Of a stretch of 64,000 nt of DNA, positions 7,756 through 15,618 are shown in pieces. A program made the position numbers and the translations under genes. The stretch is from assembly GCF_031458115.1 (NCBI RefSeq), contig NZ_JAVDXV010000005.1, positions 124,001-188,000 of the forward strand, in the 5' to 3' direction. Source of the DNA: Pelomonas asaccharophilus_A. GTDB lineage: Bacteria > Pseudomonadota > Gammaproteobacteria > Burkholderiales > Burkholderiaceae_C. Position 1 is the first letter of the stretch. Every line of letters starts with the position of its first letter. The notes beneath the pieces are model-generated. The model was not told the origin of the DNA, did no database searches, and worked only from the letters and a program-made list of their open reading frames with translations.

Positions 7756-8799
7756 TCAGCCTGGGAAGTTTTCCGGGAACTTGGCCTTGGCGCGCGCCTC
7801 GGCCGGCGAAATGATGTTGCGGCGGACCAGATCGGTCAGATTCTGGTCCAGCGTCTGCATGCCTTGCGAGTTGCCGGTCTGGATGGACGAGTACATCTGC
7901 GCCACCTTGTTTTCGCGGATCAGGTTGCGGATGGCCGACGTGCCCAGCATGATCTCGTGCGCCGCGACGCGGCCGGTGCCGTCCTTCAGCTTGCACAGGC
8001 TCTGCGAGATGACCGCCACCAGCGACTCCGACACCATCGCCCGCACCATTTCCTTTTCGGCGGCTGGGAACACGTCCACGATACGGTCGACAGTCTTGGC
8101 GGCCGACGAGGTGTGCAGCGTGCCGAACACCAGGTGACCCGTTTCCGCGGCCGTCAGCGCCAGGCGGATGGTCTCCAGGTCGCGCATTTCACCCACCAGC
8201 ACGCAGTCCGGGTCTTCACGCAGTGCCGAGCGCAGCGCGTTGCTGAAGCTGTGCGTGTGCGGGCCGACCTCGCGCTGGTTGATCAGGCTCTTCTTGGACT
8301 CGTGCACGAACTCGATCGGGTCCTCGATGGTCAGGATGTGGCCGTACTCGTTCTCGTTGAGGTGGTTGATCATGGCAGCGAGCGTGGTGCTCTTGCCGGA
8401 GCCGGTCGGGCCGGTCACCAGCACCATGCCGCGCGGCTTCAGCGCCAGGTCGGCAAACACCTTGGGCGCCGCCAGCTGCTCCAGGCTGAGGATCTTGCTG
8501 GGAATGGTCCGGAACACGGCGCCCGCGCCGCGGTTCTGGTTGAAGGCATTGACGCGAAAGCGCGCCAGGCCCTGGATCTCGAACGAGAAGTCGACCTCCA
8601 GCGTCTCCTCGTACACCTTGCGCTGGGAGTCGTTCATGATGTCGTAGACCATGTCGTGCACCGCACGGTGGTCCAGGGCCTCGACATTGATGCGGCGCAC
8701 GTCGCCATGCACGCGGATCATCGGCGGCAGGCCGGCGGAGAGGTGCAGGTCGGAGGCCTTGTTCTTGACCGAAAATGCCAGCAGCTGAGTGATGTCCAT
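7756..8799 (-). CDS. pilT: Type IV pilus twitching motility ATPase PilT
   Basis: PilT is the hexameric retraction ATPase at the base of type IV pili. The 347-residue protein begins MDITQLLAFSVKNKASDLHLSAG, exactly the family N-terminus, which fixes the start at the ATG at 8799 although the open frame extends much further upstream. Walker A GPTGSGKSTTLAAM, Asp box ILTIEDPIEFVH, Walker B CVLVGEMRD, His box ETGHLVFGTLH and the AIRNLIRE motif needed for retraction are all present. The gene is head-to-head with yggS with only 27 bases between start codons, the usual pilT-yggS arrangement. Confidence 0.97.
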   Translation of the reverse strand: MDITQLLAFSVKNKASDLHLSAGLPPMIRVHGDVRRINVEALDHRAVHDMVYDIMNDSQRKVYEETLEVDFSFEIQGLARFRVNAFNQNRGAGAVFRTIPSKILSLEQLAAPKVFADLALKPRGMVLVTGPTGSGKSTTLAAMINHLNENEYGHILTIEDPIEFVHESKKSLINQREVGPHTHSFSNALRSALREDPDCVLVGEMRDLETIRLALTAAETGHLVFGTLHTSSAAKTVDRIVDVFPAAEKEMVRAMVSESLVAVISQSLCKLKDGTGRVAAHEIMLGTSAIRNLIRENKVAQMYSSIQTGNSQGMQTLDQNLTDLVRRNIISPAEARAKAKFPENFPG

Positions 8800-8826
8800 G
8801 ATGTTCCGTGGAGTGCTCGTTTCATT

Positions 8827-9501
8827 ATGGCCATCTCGGATTCCCTCCAAGCCGTCAAAACCCGCATTGCTGAGGCATGTGTCGCAGCCGGCCGTCCACC
8901 CGACGCGGTACAGCTGCTGGTCGTCAGCAAAACCTTCCCGGGCTCCGCCGTGCGCGAAGCCTTCGCCGCTGGCGCCCGCGCCTTCGGCGAGAACTATGTG
9001 CAGGAGGGGCTGGCCAAGGTCGCCGAGCTGAGCGACCTGCGCGCCGAGCTGGAATGGCATCTGATCGGTCCGCTGCAGTCCAACAAGACCAAGCCGGTGG
9101 CGGAAACCTTCGACTGGGTGCACAGCGTGGACCGGCTGAAGATCGCCGAGCGTCTGTCCGACCAGCGCCCGCCGGGGCTGCCCCCGCTGAACATCTGCCT
9201 GCAGGTCAACATCAGCGCCGAGGCCAGCAAGAGCGGCCTGCTGCCCGACGAAGTGAGCGCATTGGCCCGCCAGGTCGCGGCGCTGCCGCGGTTGAAGCTG
9301 CGCGGCTTGATGGCCATTCCCGAACCCGGCCCCGGCGCGCTGGCCCAGCACCAGGCCATGGCGGCGCTGTTCGCCGTACTGAAGGCCGACGGCCTGGCGC
9401 TGGACACGCTGTCGCTGGGCATGAGCGCCGACCTCGAAGACGCGATCGCCGCCGGCTCCACGATGGTGCGTGTGGGCACCGCCGTGTTCGGCGCGCGGTG
9501 A
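8827..9501 (+). CDS. yggS: YggS/PipY family pyridoxal phosphate homeostasis protein
   Basis: The 224-residue protein is a single-domain fold-type III PLP carrier that buffers intracellular PLP and affects amino-acid and vitamin B6 balance. The PLP lysine is K35 in LLVVSKTFP. Other hallmarks are FGENYVQE, WHLIGPLQSNK, VHSVDR, NICLQVNISAEASKSGL, LRGLMAIPEP and the phosphate-binding LSLGMSADLEDAIAAGSTMVRVGT. The ATG at 8827 matches the family start. Its last bases overlap the GTG start of the following MocR gene, so they are coupled. Confidence 0.95.
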   Translation: MAISDSLQAVKTRIAEACVAAGRPPDAVQLLVVSKTFPGSAVREAFAAGARAFGENYVQEGLAKVAELSDLRAELEWHLIGPLQSNKTKPVAETFDWVHSVDRLKIAERLSDQRPPGLPPLNICLQVNISAEASKSGLLPDEVSALARQVAALPRLKLRGLMAIPEPGPGALAQHQAMAALFAVLKADGLALDTLSLGMSADLEDAIAAGSTMVRVGTAVFGAR

Positions 9502-10907
9502 GCGCCGAGCCGCCGCGCTACCGCCGGCTGGCCGACGAACTGGCCCAGCTGATCCACGGCGGCACGCTGCGCCCCGGCGATCGACTGCCCTCGGTGCGCC
9601 AGACCCAGGCCAGCCGCGGCTGCAGCGCCGCCACGGTGTTCCAGGCCTACCACCTGCTCGAAGCGCGCGGCCTGATCCGCGCCGCCGAGCGCTCCGGCTA
9701 TTTCGTCGCGCCCCCGGCCGCCCCGGTGACGCTGCCCGCACGCGACCCACAGCCCGTGGCCGTCAGCGAGCTGGTGTTCCAACTGCTGGGCACGGGCGGA
9801 CACGAGGTGCACGCGCCGCTGGGGTCGGCTTTTCCCAGCCCCGAGCTGTTTCCATTTGACAAGCTGCGCAGCGCGCTGGCGGCCGGCAGCCGCCGGCTGG
9901 TGCCCGCCGAGCTGACGCAGCAACTGCCCGGCGGCCACGAAGGCCTGCGGCGCCAGATCGCGCTGCGCTACCTGCGGCTGGGCATGAGCATCACGCCCGA
10001 CGAGATCGTGCTGACCGATGGCGCGCTGGAGGGGCTCAACCTGTCGCTGCAGCTGCTGACGCGGCCGGGCGACGCGGTGCTGATCGAGTCGCCCGGCTTC
10101 TACGCGGCGCTGCAGGCGCTGGAACGCCTGGGCCTGCGCGCCGTGGAAGTGCCCACCGACCCGGCCACCGGCGCCGACCTGGACGCGATGGCCGCACTGA
10201 TAGCACGCCATGCGCCCACCGCCTGCTGGCTGATGACCAGTTTCCAGAACCCGCTGGGCGGCCTGATGCCCGCCGACAAGAAGTGCGCGCTTGTCGAACT
10301 GCTGGAGCGGCACGCCATCCCGCTCATCGAAGACGATGTCTATGCCGAACTGCAGCACGACGGCCCACCGCCGCTGCCGGCCAAGGCCTATTCGACGCAG
10401 GGCGGCGTGCTGCATGCCGGCTCGTTCGCCAAGACGCTGGCGCCGGGCTGGCGCGTGGGCTGGGTGGCGGCCGGCCGCTTCGCGCCGGCGCTGCGGCGCG
10501 CCAAGCTCAGCCAGAGCCTGTCGGGCTCCTGGCCCGCGCAGGCGGCCATTGCCCACTATTTAGAGGGTGGAGATCACGAGCGCCACCTGCGCAGCCTACG
10601 GCGCGCTCTGGCGGCGCAGCAGCGCGCGCTGCGGGCTGCGGTGCTGCAGCACTTCCCTGCCGGCACGCGCGTGACGCAGCCTCAGGGTGGCTACTTCCTG
10701 TGGGTGGAACTTCCTGCGGGCCACGACAGCCTCGTGCTGCATCACGCCGCGCTGAAGGAGGGCATCAGCCTCGCGCCCGGGCCGCTGTTCTCGGCCGAAG
10801 GCGGCTTCAGGCACTGCCTGCGCCTGAACAGCGGCCAGCCCTGGACACCCGCGCTCGCCGCCGCCGTCGAGCGGCTGGGCGAGCTGATACGGTTGCAGGC
10901 GGGCTGA
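9498..10907 (+). CDS. MocR-type regulator: GntR winged helix fused to PLP aminotransferase domain
   Basis: A 469-residue protein starting at a GTG whose bases overlap the yggS stop (GTGA). Residues 1-75 form a GntR-type winged helix (RYRRLADELAQLIHGG, RLPSVRQTQASRGCSAATVFQAYHLLEARGLI). The rest is a class I aminotransferase fold with PLP lysine K312 in HAGSFAKTLAPGWRVGW and PLP contacts in FQNPLGG and EDDVYAEL. MocR proteins usually act as PLP-responsive transcription factors rather than enzymes. Coupling to yggS, a PLP homeostasis gene, makes a vitamin B6-related or amino-acid-related regulon plausible, but the target is unknown. Confidence 0.9.
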   Translation: MSAEPPRYRRLADELAQLIHGGTLRPGDRLPSVRQTQASRGCSAATVFQAYHLLEARGLIRAAERSGYFVAPPAAPVTLPARDPQPVAVSELVFQLLGTGGHEVHAPLGSAFPSPELFPFDKLRSALAAGSRRLVPAELTQQLPGGHEGLRRQIALRYLRLGMSITPDEIVLTDGALEGLNLSLQLLTRPGDAVLIESPGFYAALQALERLGLRAVEVPTDPATGADLDAMAALIARHAPTACWLMTSFQNPLGGLMPADKKCALVELLERHAIPLIEDDVYAELQHDGPPPLPAKAYSTQGGVLHAGSFAKTLAPGWRVGWVAAGRFAPALRRAKLSQSLSGSWPAQAAIAHYLEGGDHERHLRSLRRALAAQQRALRAAVLQHFPAGTRVTQPQGGYFLWVELPAGHDSLVLHHAALKEGISLAPGPLFSAEGGFRHCLRLNSGQPWTPALAAAVERLGELIRLQAG

Positions 10908-10952
10908 TCTGCTCCTTATCCAACCCGCCCGGCGCAGGCAAGATGACGGGCC

Positions 10953-11651
10953 ATGTCCTCCGTGATCCGTTCGCTTGCCGCCACGCTGTGCCTGCTGGCC
11001 GCCTCCGCCCAGGCCCAGCCCCAGGCCATCCCCGACACGCTCGCCCAGCGGGCCTTGGCATGCACCGGCTGCCACGGCAAGGAGGGCCGCGCCGCGCCCG
11101 ATGGCTACTACCCCCGGCTGGCCGGCAAGCCCGCCGGCTATCTCTACAACCAGCTGCTGAACTTCCGTGACGGCCGGCGCGACTATGGGCTGATGAGCGA
11201 GCTGGTGGCGCCGCTGTCCGATGCCTATCTGAAGGAGCTGGCCGGCCATTTCGCGTCGCTGGACCTGCCCTACCCGCCGCTGCAGAAGCCCACGCTGCCC
11301 GCGGCCGAACTGGCCCGCGCCGAACAACTGATCAGAAAAGGCGACGCCGCGCGCCGGCTGCCAGCCTGCACCGCCTGCCATGGCGAGCGGTTGACCGGCA
11401 CGCAGCCCGCCCTGCCCGGGCTGCTGGGCTTGTCGCGTGATTACCTGAACGGCCAGCTGGGCGCGTGGCGCAGCGGCCAGCGCCGCGCCCAGGCGCCCGA
11501 CTGCATGGCCGACATCGCCAAGGCGCTGACACCGGCCGAGATCAACGCGATCACGCAGTTCCTGGCCGGGCAACCCATGCCGACTGACCCGCACCCCGCC
11601 GCCGCGCTGGCGGCCCCGGCGCCGGTGCGCTGCGGTGGAGTCGCCCCATGA
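10953..11651 (+). CDS. Diheme cytochrome c4-like protein
   Basis: A 232-residue exported protein with signal peptide MSSVIRSLAATLCLLAASAQAQ. Two class I cytochrome c domains each carry a heme-binding CxxCH: CTGCH near residue 38 and CTACH near residue 137. Proteins of this type shuttle electrons in the periplasm between dehydrogenases or bc1 complex and terminal oxidases. The Met axial ligands cannot be assigned without alignment. It overlaps the following triheme cytochrome gene by four bases (ATGA), so the two form one transcription and translation unit. Confidence 0.88.
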   Translation: MSSVIRSLAATLCLLAASAQAQPQAIPDTLAQRALACTGCHGKEGRAAPDGYYPRLAGKPAGYLYNQLLNFRDGRRDYGLMSELVAPLSDAYLKELAGHFASLDLPYPPLQKPTLPAAELARAEQLIRKGDAARRLPACTACHGERLTGTQPALPGLLGLSRDYLNGQLGAWRSGQRRAQAPDCMADIAKALTPAEINAITQFLAGQPMPTDPHPAAALAAPAPVRCGGVAP

Positions 11652-12928
11652 AGCGGCTGCTGACTATCCTGGTGCTCCTCGTCGTCGCGTCGGTGGCGGC
11701 GGCCGGCCTGCTGCTGGCGTGGCAGCGCAACCTGCCCGCAGGCGCTTCGTCAGCGGGTGCGCCTGCGGAGCCGGTGCGCGGCGCCTATCTCGCCGCGGTG
11801 GGCAACTGCATGGGCTGCCACACGGCGCGCGGCGGCGAGCGCCTGGCCGGCGGCCGCGCCATCCCGACGCCGTTCGGCACCGTGTTCTCGTCCAACCTGA
11901 CGCCCCATGCCAGCGGCCTGGGCGGCTGGAGCGCCGACGACTTCTGGCGCGCGCTGCACCTGGGCCAGAGCCGCGACGGCCGGCTGCTGGTGCCGGCCCA
12001 CCCGGTCACGAACACGAGCAAGGTCACCCGCGAGGACGCCGACGCGCTGCACGCCTGGCTGATGGCGCAGCCCGCGGTCGATGCGCCGCGCCGCGCCCAC
12101 GAACTGCGCTGGCCCTATGGCACGCAGCTGGCGCTGGCCGCCTGGCGGGCGCTCTATTTCAGCCCCGCCGTCTACCAGCCCGACACGAGCCGCGACGCCG
12201 CGTGGAACCGCGGCGCCTATCTGAGCCAGGGGCTGGCCCACTGCAGCGCCTGCCACGCCGGCCGCGATGTGCTGGGCGGCGACCGCGGCGCGGCCGATTT
12301 CCGCGGCGGCTTCCTGGCCGGCATCGGCTGGCAGGCGCCGTCGCTGCTGGACCCCGCCGAGGCCGGCGTGCAGCGCTGGCCGGACGCCACGCTGCGCCGC
12401 TGGCTGCGCGACGGCCATGCCGACGGCCACAGCGCGCAAGGCCCCATGGCCGAGGTCATCCTGGGCAGCACGGCGGCGCTGGACGATGCCGACCTCGCCG
12501 CCATGAGCAGCTACCTGCGCAGCCTGCCCGAGCAGGCCGTCACCCGCCCGGAACCCGCGCAGCCGGACCCGCGCCGTCGCCTGCGGGGCGCGGCGCTGTA
12601 CCGCGAGCATTGCGCCACTTGCCACGGCGAGCAGGGCGAGGGCCGGCGGGATGCCTCCGGCGCCCTGGCCTACCCGGCGCTGGCCGGTAGCCGCCTCGTC
12701 ACCCAGGCCAGCGCCGCCAACCTGATCCGCGTCATCGAGCGCGGCGGCTTCGCGCCGGCCACGCCGGGCCACCCGCAGCCCTACGGCATGCCGCCGTTCG
12801 CCGGCACGCTGGGCCCCGACGACCTGGCGGCGCTTGCCAGCCACCTGCGCCAGGCCTTCGGCAACGCGGCCGGCGAGGTGGATGGGGTGGAAGTGCTGCG
12901 CCTGCGGGCCGCCGCGACGGCCCGCTGA
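11648..12928 (+). CDS. Membrane-anchored triheme cytochrome c (alcohol/sugar dehydrogenase cytochrome-subunit type)
   Basis: A 426-residue protein with an uncleaved-looking N-terminal helix (MKRLLTILVLLVVASVAAAGLLL). It has three heme sites: CMGCH near residue 55, CSACH near 200 and CATCH near 321. The spacing and motifs (FGTVFSSNLTPH, WSADDFWRALHLGQSRDGRLL) are those of cytochrome subunits that serve membrane alcohol, gluconate or aldehyde dehydrogenases. No dehydrogenase catalytic or gamma subunit lies beside it, so its partner is elsewhere or the diheme protein is its electron acceptor. Confidence 0.87.
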   Translation: MKRLLTILVLLVVASVAAAGLLLAWQRNLPAGASSAGAPAEPVRGAYLAAVGNCMGCHTARGGERLAGGRAIPTPFGTVFSSNLTPHASGLGGWSADDFWRALHLGQSRDGRLLVPAHPVTNTSKVTREDADALHAWLMAQPAVDAPRRAHELRWPYGTQLALAAWRALYFSPAVYQPDTSRDAAWNRGAYLSQGLAHCSACHAGRDVLGGDRGAADFRGGFLAGIGWQAPSLLDPAEAGVQRWPDATLRRWLRDGHADGHSAQGPMAEVILGSTAALDDADLAAMSSYLRSLPEQAVTRPEPAQPDPRRRLRGAALYREHCATCHGEQGEGRRDASGALAYPALAGSRLVTQASAANLIRVIERGGFAPATPGHPQPYGMPPFAGTLGPDDLAALASHLRQAFGNAAGEVDGVEVLRLRAAATAR

Positions 12929-13143
12929 AACCCGAAAGTCGCTGCACCGCCACGAGCCGTCGTGAACGACTTCACGAGGTCAGCTCACGGTCAGGATTCA
13001 AATCGTCACAGGTCGCGACACACTGCGCGCCAGCCCCAAGGGAGGGGCGAAAAAAACGAGCCGCCCGCTCTAAAGTGATCGTTGGAAACAGGCTGAGCAA
13101 CGCCCCTACCCCCCGCAGCCTGACGCAAGAGGACCTGAATCGC

Positions 13144-14691
13144 ATGAACTTCCTGACGCAACTGCGTATTGGCCAACGCTTGGCCGCGAGCTTCGGCCTG
13201 CTGATCCTGCTGCTGGTGGGCATTGGCATCTACGGCGCCAACAACGCCAGCGGGCTGGCCAAGGACCTGGATCGCACCGCGAATTCCAGCCTGGTCAAGA
13301 TCGGCGCCGCCAACGCGCTGGAGAACCAGGTCAACATCATCTCGCGCGCCGTGCGCGACCTGCTGCTGCTGGACACCGCCGGCGCCATCAAGAAGCAGAA
13401 GAAGGCCATTGCTGATGCGCTGACCGAGAGCGACACGCAGCTCAAGGCGCTGGAAGGCGGCGCAGCCGAAGGTGACGAGAAGAACGTCGTCGCCGAGGTG
13501 AAGGCGCACAAGGCCAAGTTCCTGGCCGCGCTGGAGAAATTCCAGAAGATCCAGACCGACGGCAGCCCGGACGAGGCCCGCGAGAGCCTGATCACCGACC
13601 TGCGCCCGGCGCAGCAATCGCTGCAGGACGGCATCAAGAAGCTGGTCGACATGCAGTTCGAGAGCGGCAAGCAACTGGCCACGGACGGCGTCAACCTGGC
13701 CAAGTCGTCGGTCATCATCACCGGCGTGCTGGTCGTCATTGCCGTCGTCGTCGGCGTCGGTGGCGGCCTGGTCATCGCCCGCTCCATCGTGGGCCCGGCC
13801 CGCAAGGCCCAGCAGGCGGCCGAGGCCATCGCTTCCGGCGACCTGACGCAGGACATCCGCGTCGAAGGCCGCGACGAACTGAGCCAGATGCTGCAGGCCA
13901 TGAAGGACATGCAGCACGCGCTGTCCGGCGTGCTGCGCGACGTGTCCACTGCCGCGAGCGAAGTCGCCTCCAACTCGGGCTCCATTGCCGACAGCAACTC
14001 CAACCTGGCCGAGCGCACCACGCGTTCCGCCGCCAGCCTGCAGAACACCGCCGCGTCTGTGGAAGAGATCGCCTCGACGCTGAAGGGCGCCAGCGACCTG
14101 ACCCGCCGCGCCGCCGGCATCGCCGTGACGGCCCGCCAGGCCGCCAGCAACGGTGGCTCGGTGGTTTCCAAGGTCGTCGAGACCATGGAAGAGATCAGCG
14201 CCAGCTCCAAGAAGATCGGCGACATCATCGGCGTCATCGACGGCATCGCCTTCCAGACCAACATCCTGGCGCTGAACGCCGCCGTCGAAGCCGCCCGCGC
14301 CGGCGAGCATGGCCGCGGCTTCGCCGTGGTGGCCGCCGAAGTGCGCGCGCTGGCTCAGCGCTCCGCCGGTGCCGCCAAGGAAATCAAGGTGCTGATCCAG
14401 GAATCTACCGTCAAGGTCGAGAACGGCACGACGCTGGTCAACAACGCCGGCGTCACCATCCGCAGCGTCGTGGACGAGGTCAACAACATGGGCCAGCTGA
14501 TCGAGGAGATCTCGCACTCGGCCCAGGAGCAGGCCACCGGCGTGGGCGTCGTCAACGGCGCGATGAACGAGCTGGACAAGGCCACGCAGCAGAACACCAG
14601 CTTGGTGGGAGAACTGAGCCGCTCGGCCGACGCGCTGCGCGACAGCTCCACCCGCCTCATCGAAGCCGTCGGCTTCTTCCGCGCGGCCTGA
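13144..14691 (+). CDS. Methyl-accepting chemotaxis protein
   Basis: A 515-residue inner-membrane chemoreceptor. It has a first transmembrane helix (about residues 12-32), a periplasmic ligand domain of about 160 residues, a second helix (SVIITGVLVVIAVVVGVGGG, about 197-217), a HAMP domain (SIVGPARKAQQAAEAIASGD) and a cytoplasmic signalling domain with the hairpin tip GIAFQTNILALNAAVEAARA. The start is the ATG at 13144 (MNFLTQLRIGQRL). It lacks a C-terminal CheR-binding pentapeptide. The 215 bases upstream hold no gene. The ligand is unknown; the periplasmic part looks four-helix-bundle-like. Confidence 0.93.
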   Translation: MNFLTQLRIGQRLAASFGLLILLLVGIGIYGANNASGLAKDLDRTANSSLVKIGAANALENQVNIISRAVRDLLLLDTAGAIKKQKKAIADALTESDTQLKALEGGAAEGDEKNVVAEVKAHKAKFLAALEKFQKIQTDGSPDEARESLITDLRPAQQSLQDGIKKLVDMQFESGKQLATDGVNLAKSSVIITGVLVVIAVVVGVGGGLVIARSIVGPARKAQQAAEAIASGDLTQDIRVEGRDELSQMLQAMKDMQHALSGVLRDVSTAASEVASNSGSIADSNSNLAERTTRSAASLQNTAASVEEIASTLKGASDLTRRAAGIAVTARQAASNGGSVVSKVVETMEEISASSKKIGDIIGVIDGIAFQTNILALNAAVEAARAGEHGRGFAVVAAEVRALAQRSAGAAKEIKVLIQESTVKVENGTTLVNNAGVTIRSVVDEVNNMGQLIEEISHSAQEQATGVGVVNGAMNELDKATQQNTSLVGELSRSADALRDSSTRLIEAVGFFRAA

Positions 14692-14726
14692 CCGCCACCA
14701 GCCACCCATTCTTCGAGAGGTCTGCC

Positions 14727-15047
14727 ATGTCGTCATTCCTGCGTTCCGCCACCGTCCTCGCCGCCAGCCTGATGCTGGCTCTGGCGGCCCAAGCCGCCCC
14801 CAAGGTCGTCAAGAAGGTGCCGCCGGAGTTCCCGGCCGAGGCCGCCAAGAAGGGGATTTCCACCGGCTCGGTGAAGGCCAAGCTCATCATCGAAGCCGAC
14901 GGCAAGGTCAGCGACGTCGAGATCGTCGAGGCCGAGCCCAAGCGCGTGTTTGATCGCGCCGTGAAGGCCGCGCTGATGGAGTGGAAGTTCGAACCCGGTG
15001 AGAAGGCCTCCCACGAGGTCAAGCTGGTCTTCAAGAACGAAGACTGA
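14727..15047 (+). CDS. Small exported protein consisting of a TonB C-terminal-type domain
   Basis: A 106-residue protein with a cleavable signal peptide (MSSFLRSATVLAASLMLALAAQA) followed directly by a TonB-C-like domain: PPEFPAEAAKKGISTGSVKAKLIIEADGKVSDVEIVEAEPKRVFDRAVKAALMEWKFEPG, given here in pieces by its hallmarks YP-like PPEFP, GxVxxK and KWKF-like EWKFEPG. Normal TonB has an N-terminal membrane anchor and a Pro-rich linker; both are absent here, so it cannot transduce ExbBD energy by itself. It begins 35 bases after the chemoreceptor stop and is followed by a strong terminator, so it is probably cotranscribed with the receptor. Function unknown. Confidence 0.8.
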   Translation: MSSFLRSATVLAASLMLALAAQAAPKVVKKVPPEFPAEAAKKGISTGSVKAKLIIEADGKVSDVEIVEAEPKRVFDRAVKAALMEWKFEPGEKASHEVKLVFKNED

Positions 15048-15070
15048 GCGCACGCTCCCGCAAAACAAGA

Positions 15071-15092
15071 ACGCCGCTCACGCGGCGTTTTT
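15071..15092 (+). terminator. Intrinsic terminator after the TonB-domain gene
   Basis: ACGCCGC (15071-15077) pairs with GCGGCGT (15082-15088) around TCAC, followed by a run of five T. The A-rich sequence before the stem suggests it also serves the convergent gene. Confidence 0.85.
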
Positions 15093-15112
15093 CATTTCAG
15101 CGCTTCAACACC

Positions 15113-15511
15113 TCAGCGCCGCATGCCCACGCGCACCTCGCCGGATGCCTCGGGCTGCCACAGCTGTGCGCCGCCGACGACCAGCACCAACGCAACGATC
15201 GCACCGGCCGCCAGGCCCATGCGCCGGCGCTTCTGCGACTGGCGCAAGCGCAGCCGGCCCACGCCCGCGGCTTCGCGCAACGCCGCTGAACTGACCTGCG
15301 GGGCCAGCACGCGCATCAGGCCGGCAGCCTGCTTGCGTCCGTCACGCCCCGTCACAATTTCGAAGCTCAGTGGCTCGTCCAGGCGCGGTCCCTCGCCATC
15401 GGTAGGGAAGGCGGCCAGCGACACGAAGACCTCCTCACCACCGCCCGACGGTCGGATGCGGCCAATACCGGCATCCGGGTTCCACGCACTCAATGTTCCT
15501 TGGAATCTCAT
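15113..15511 (-). CDS. Cold-shock-like domain protein with a C-terminal membrane helix
   Basis: A 132-residue protein. Residues 1-60 resemble a cold shock/OB domain (MRFQGTLSAWNPDAGIGRIRP, then EEVFVSLAAFP), although the RNA-binding KGFGFI and VFVHFS motifs are altered. A basic stretch (RLRLRQSQKRRRM) and a single membrane helix (LAAGAIVALVLVVGGAQLW) follow. The ATG at 15511 is chosen because GGGGTGA precedes it and it starts the domain. It resembles the N-terminal part of larger cold-shock/DUF1294 membrane proteins, here without the DUF1294 part. Role unknown. Confidence 0.75.
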   Translation of the reverse strand: MRFQGTLSAWNPDAGIGRIRPSGGGEEVFVSLAAFPTDGEGPRLDEPLSFEIVTGRDGRKQAAGLMRVLAPQVSSAALREAAGVGRLRLRQSQKRRRMGLAAGAIVALVLVVGGAQLWQPEASGEVRVGMRR

Positions 15512-15618
15512 GTTCACCCCACAACGACATGACAATGCTGAGCCCATACGCACAAACCCGGGCAACTGGATGTAAGGCCTGAAAATCCGCGCCCTGCAAT
15601 CCCCAGAACCCTTGCCGC

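Noticed and set aside
6466..9501. A 1011-codon open frame covering pilT-pilU on the opposite strand
   Set aside because: Only the last 224 codons (YggS) have protein-like content; the rest is antisense of pilU and pilT with His/Arg/Ala/Gln bias typical of GC-rich shadows.
7756..9750. PilT with a 300-residue N-terminal extension
   Set aside because: The family start MDITQLLAFS at 8799 is exact, and the extension is antisense to yggS.
13071..13098. FliA (sigma-28) promoter TAAAGT...GGCTGAGC before the first chemoreceptor
   Set aside because: The second half fits GCCGATAA poorly and spacing is off; not reported as a feature.
14727..15047. Complete TonB energy transducer
   Set aside because: No membrane anchor and no Pro-rich spanning linker; only the C-terminal domain is present, with a cleavable signal peptide.
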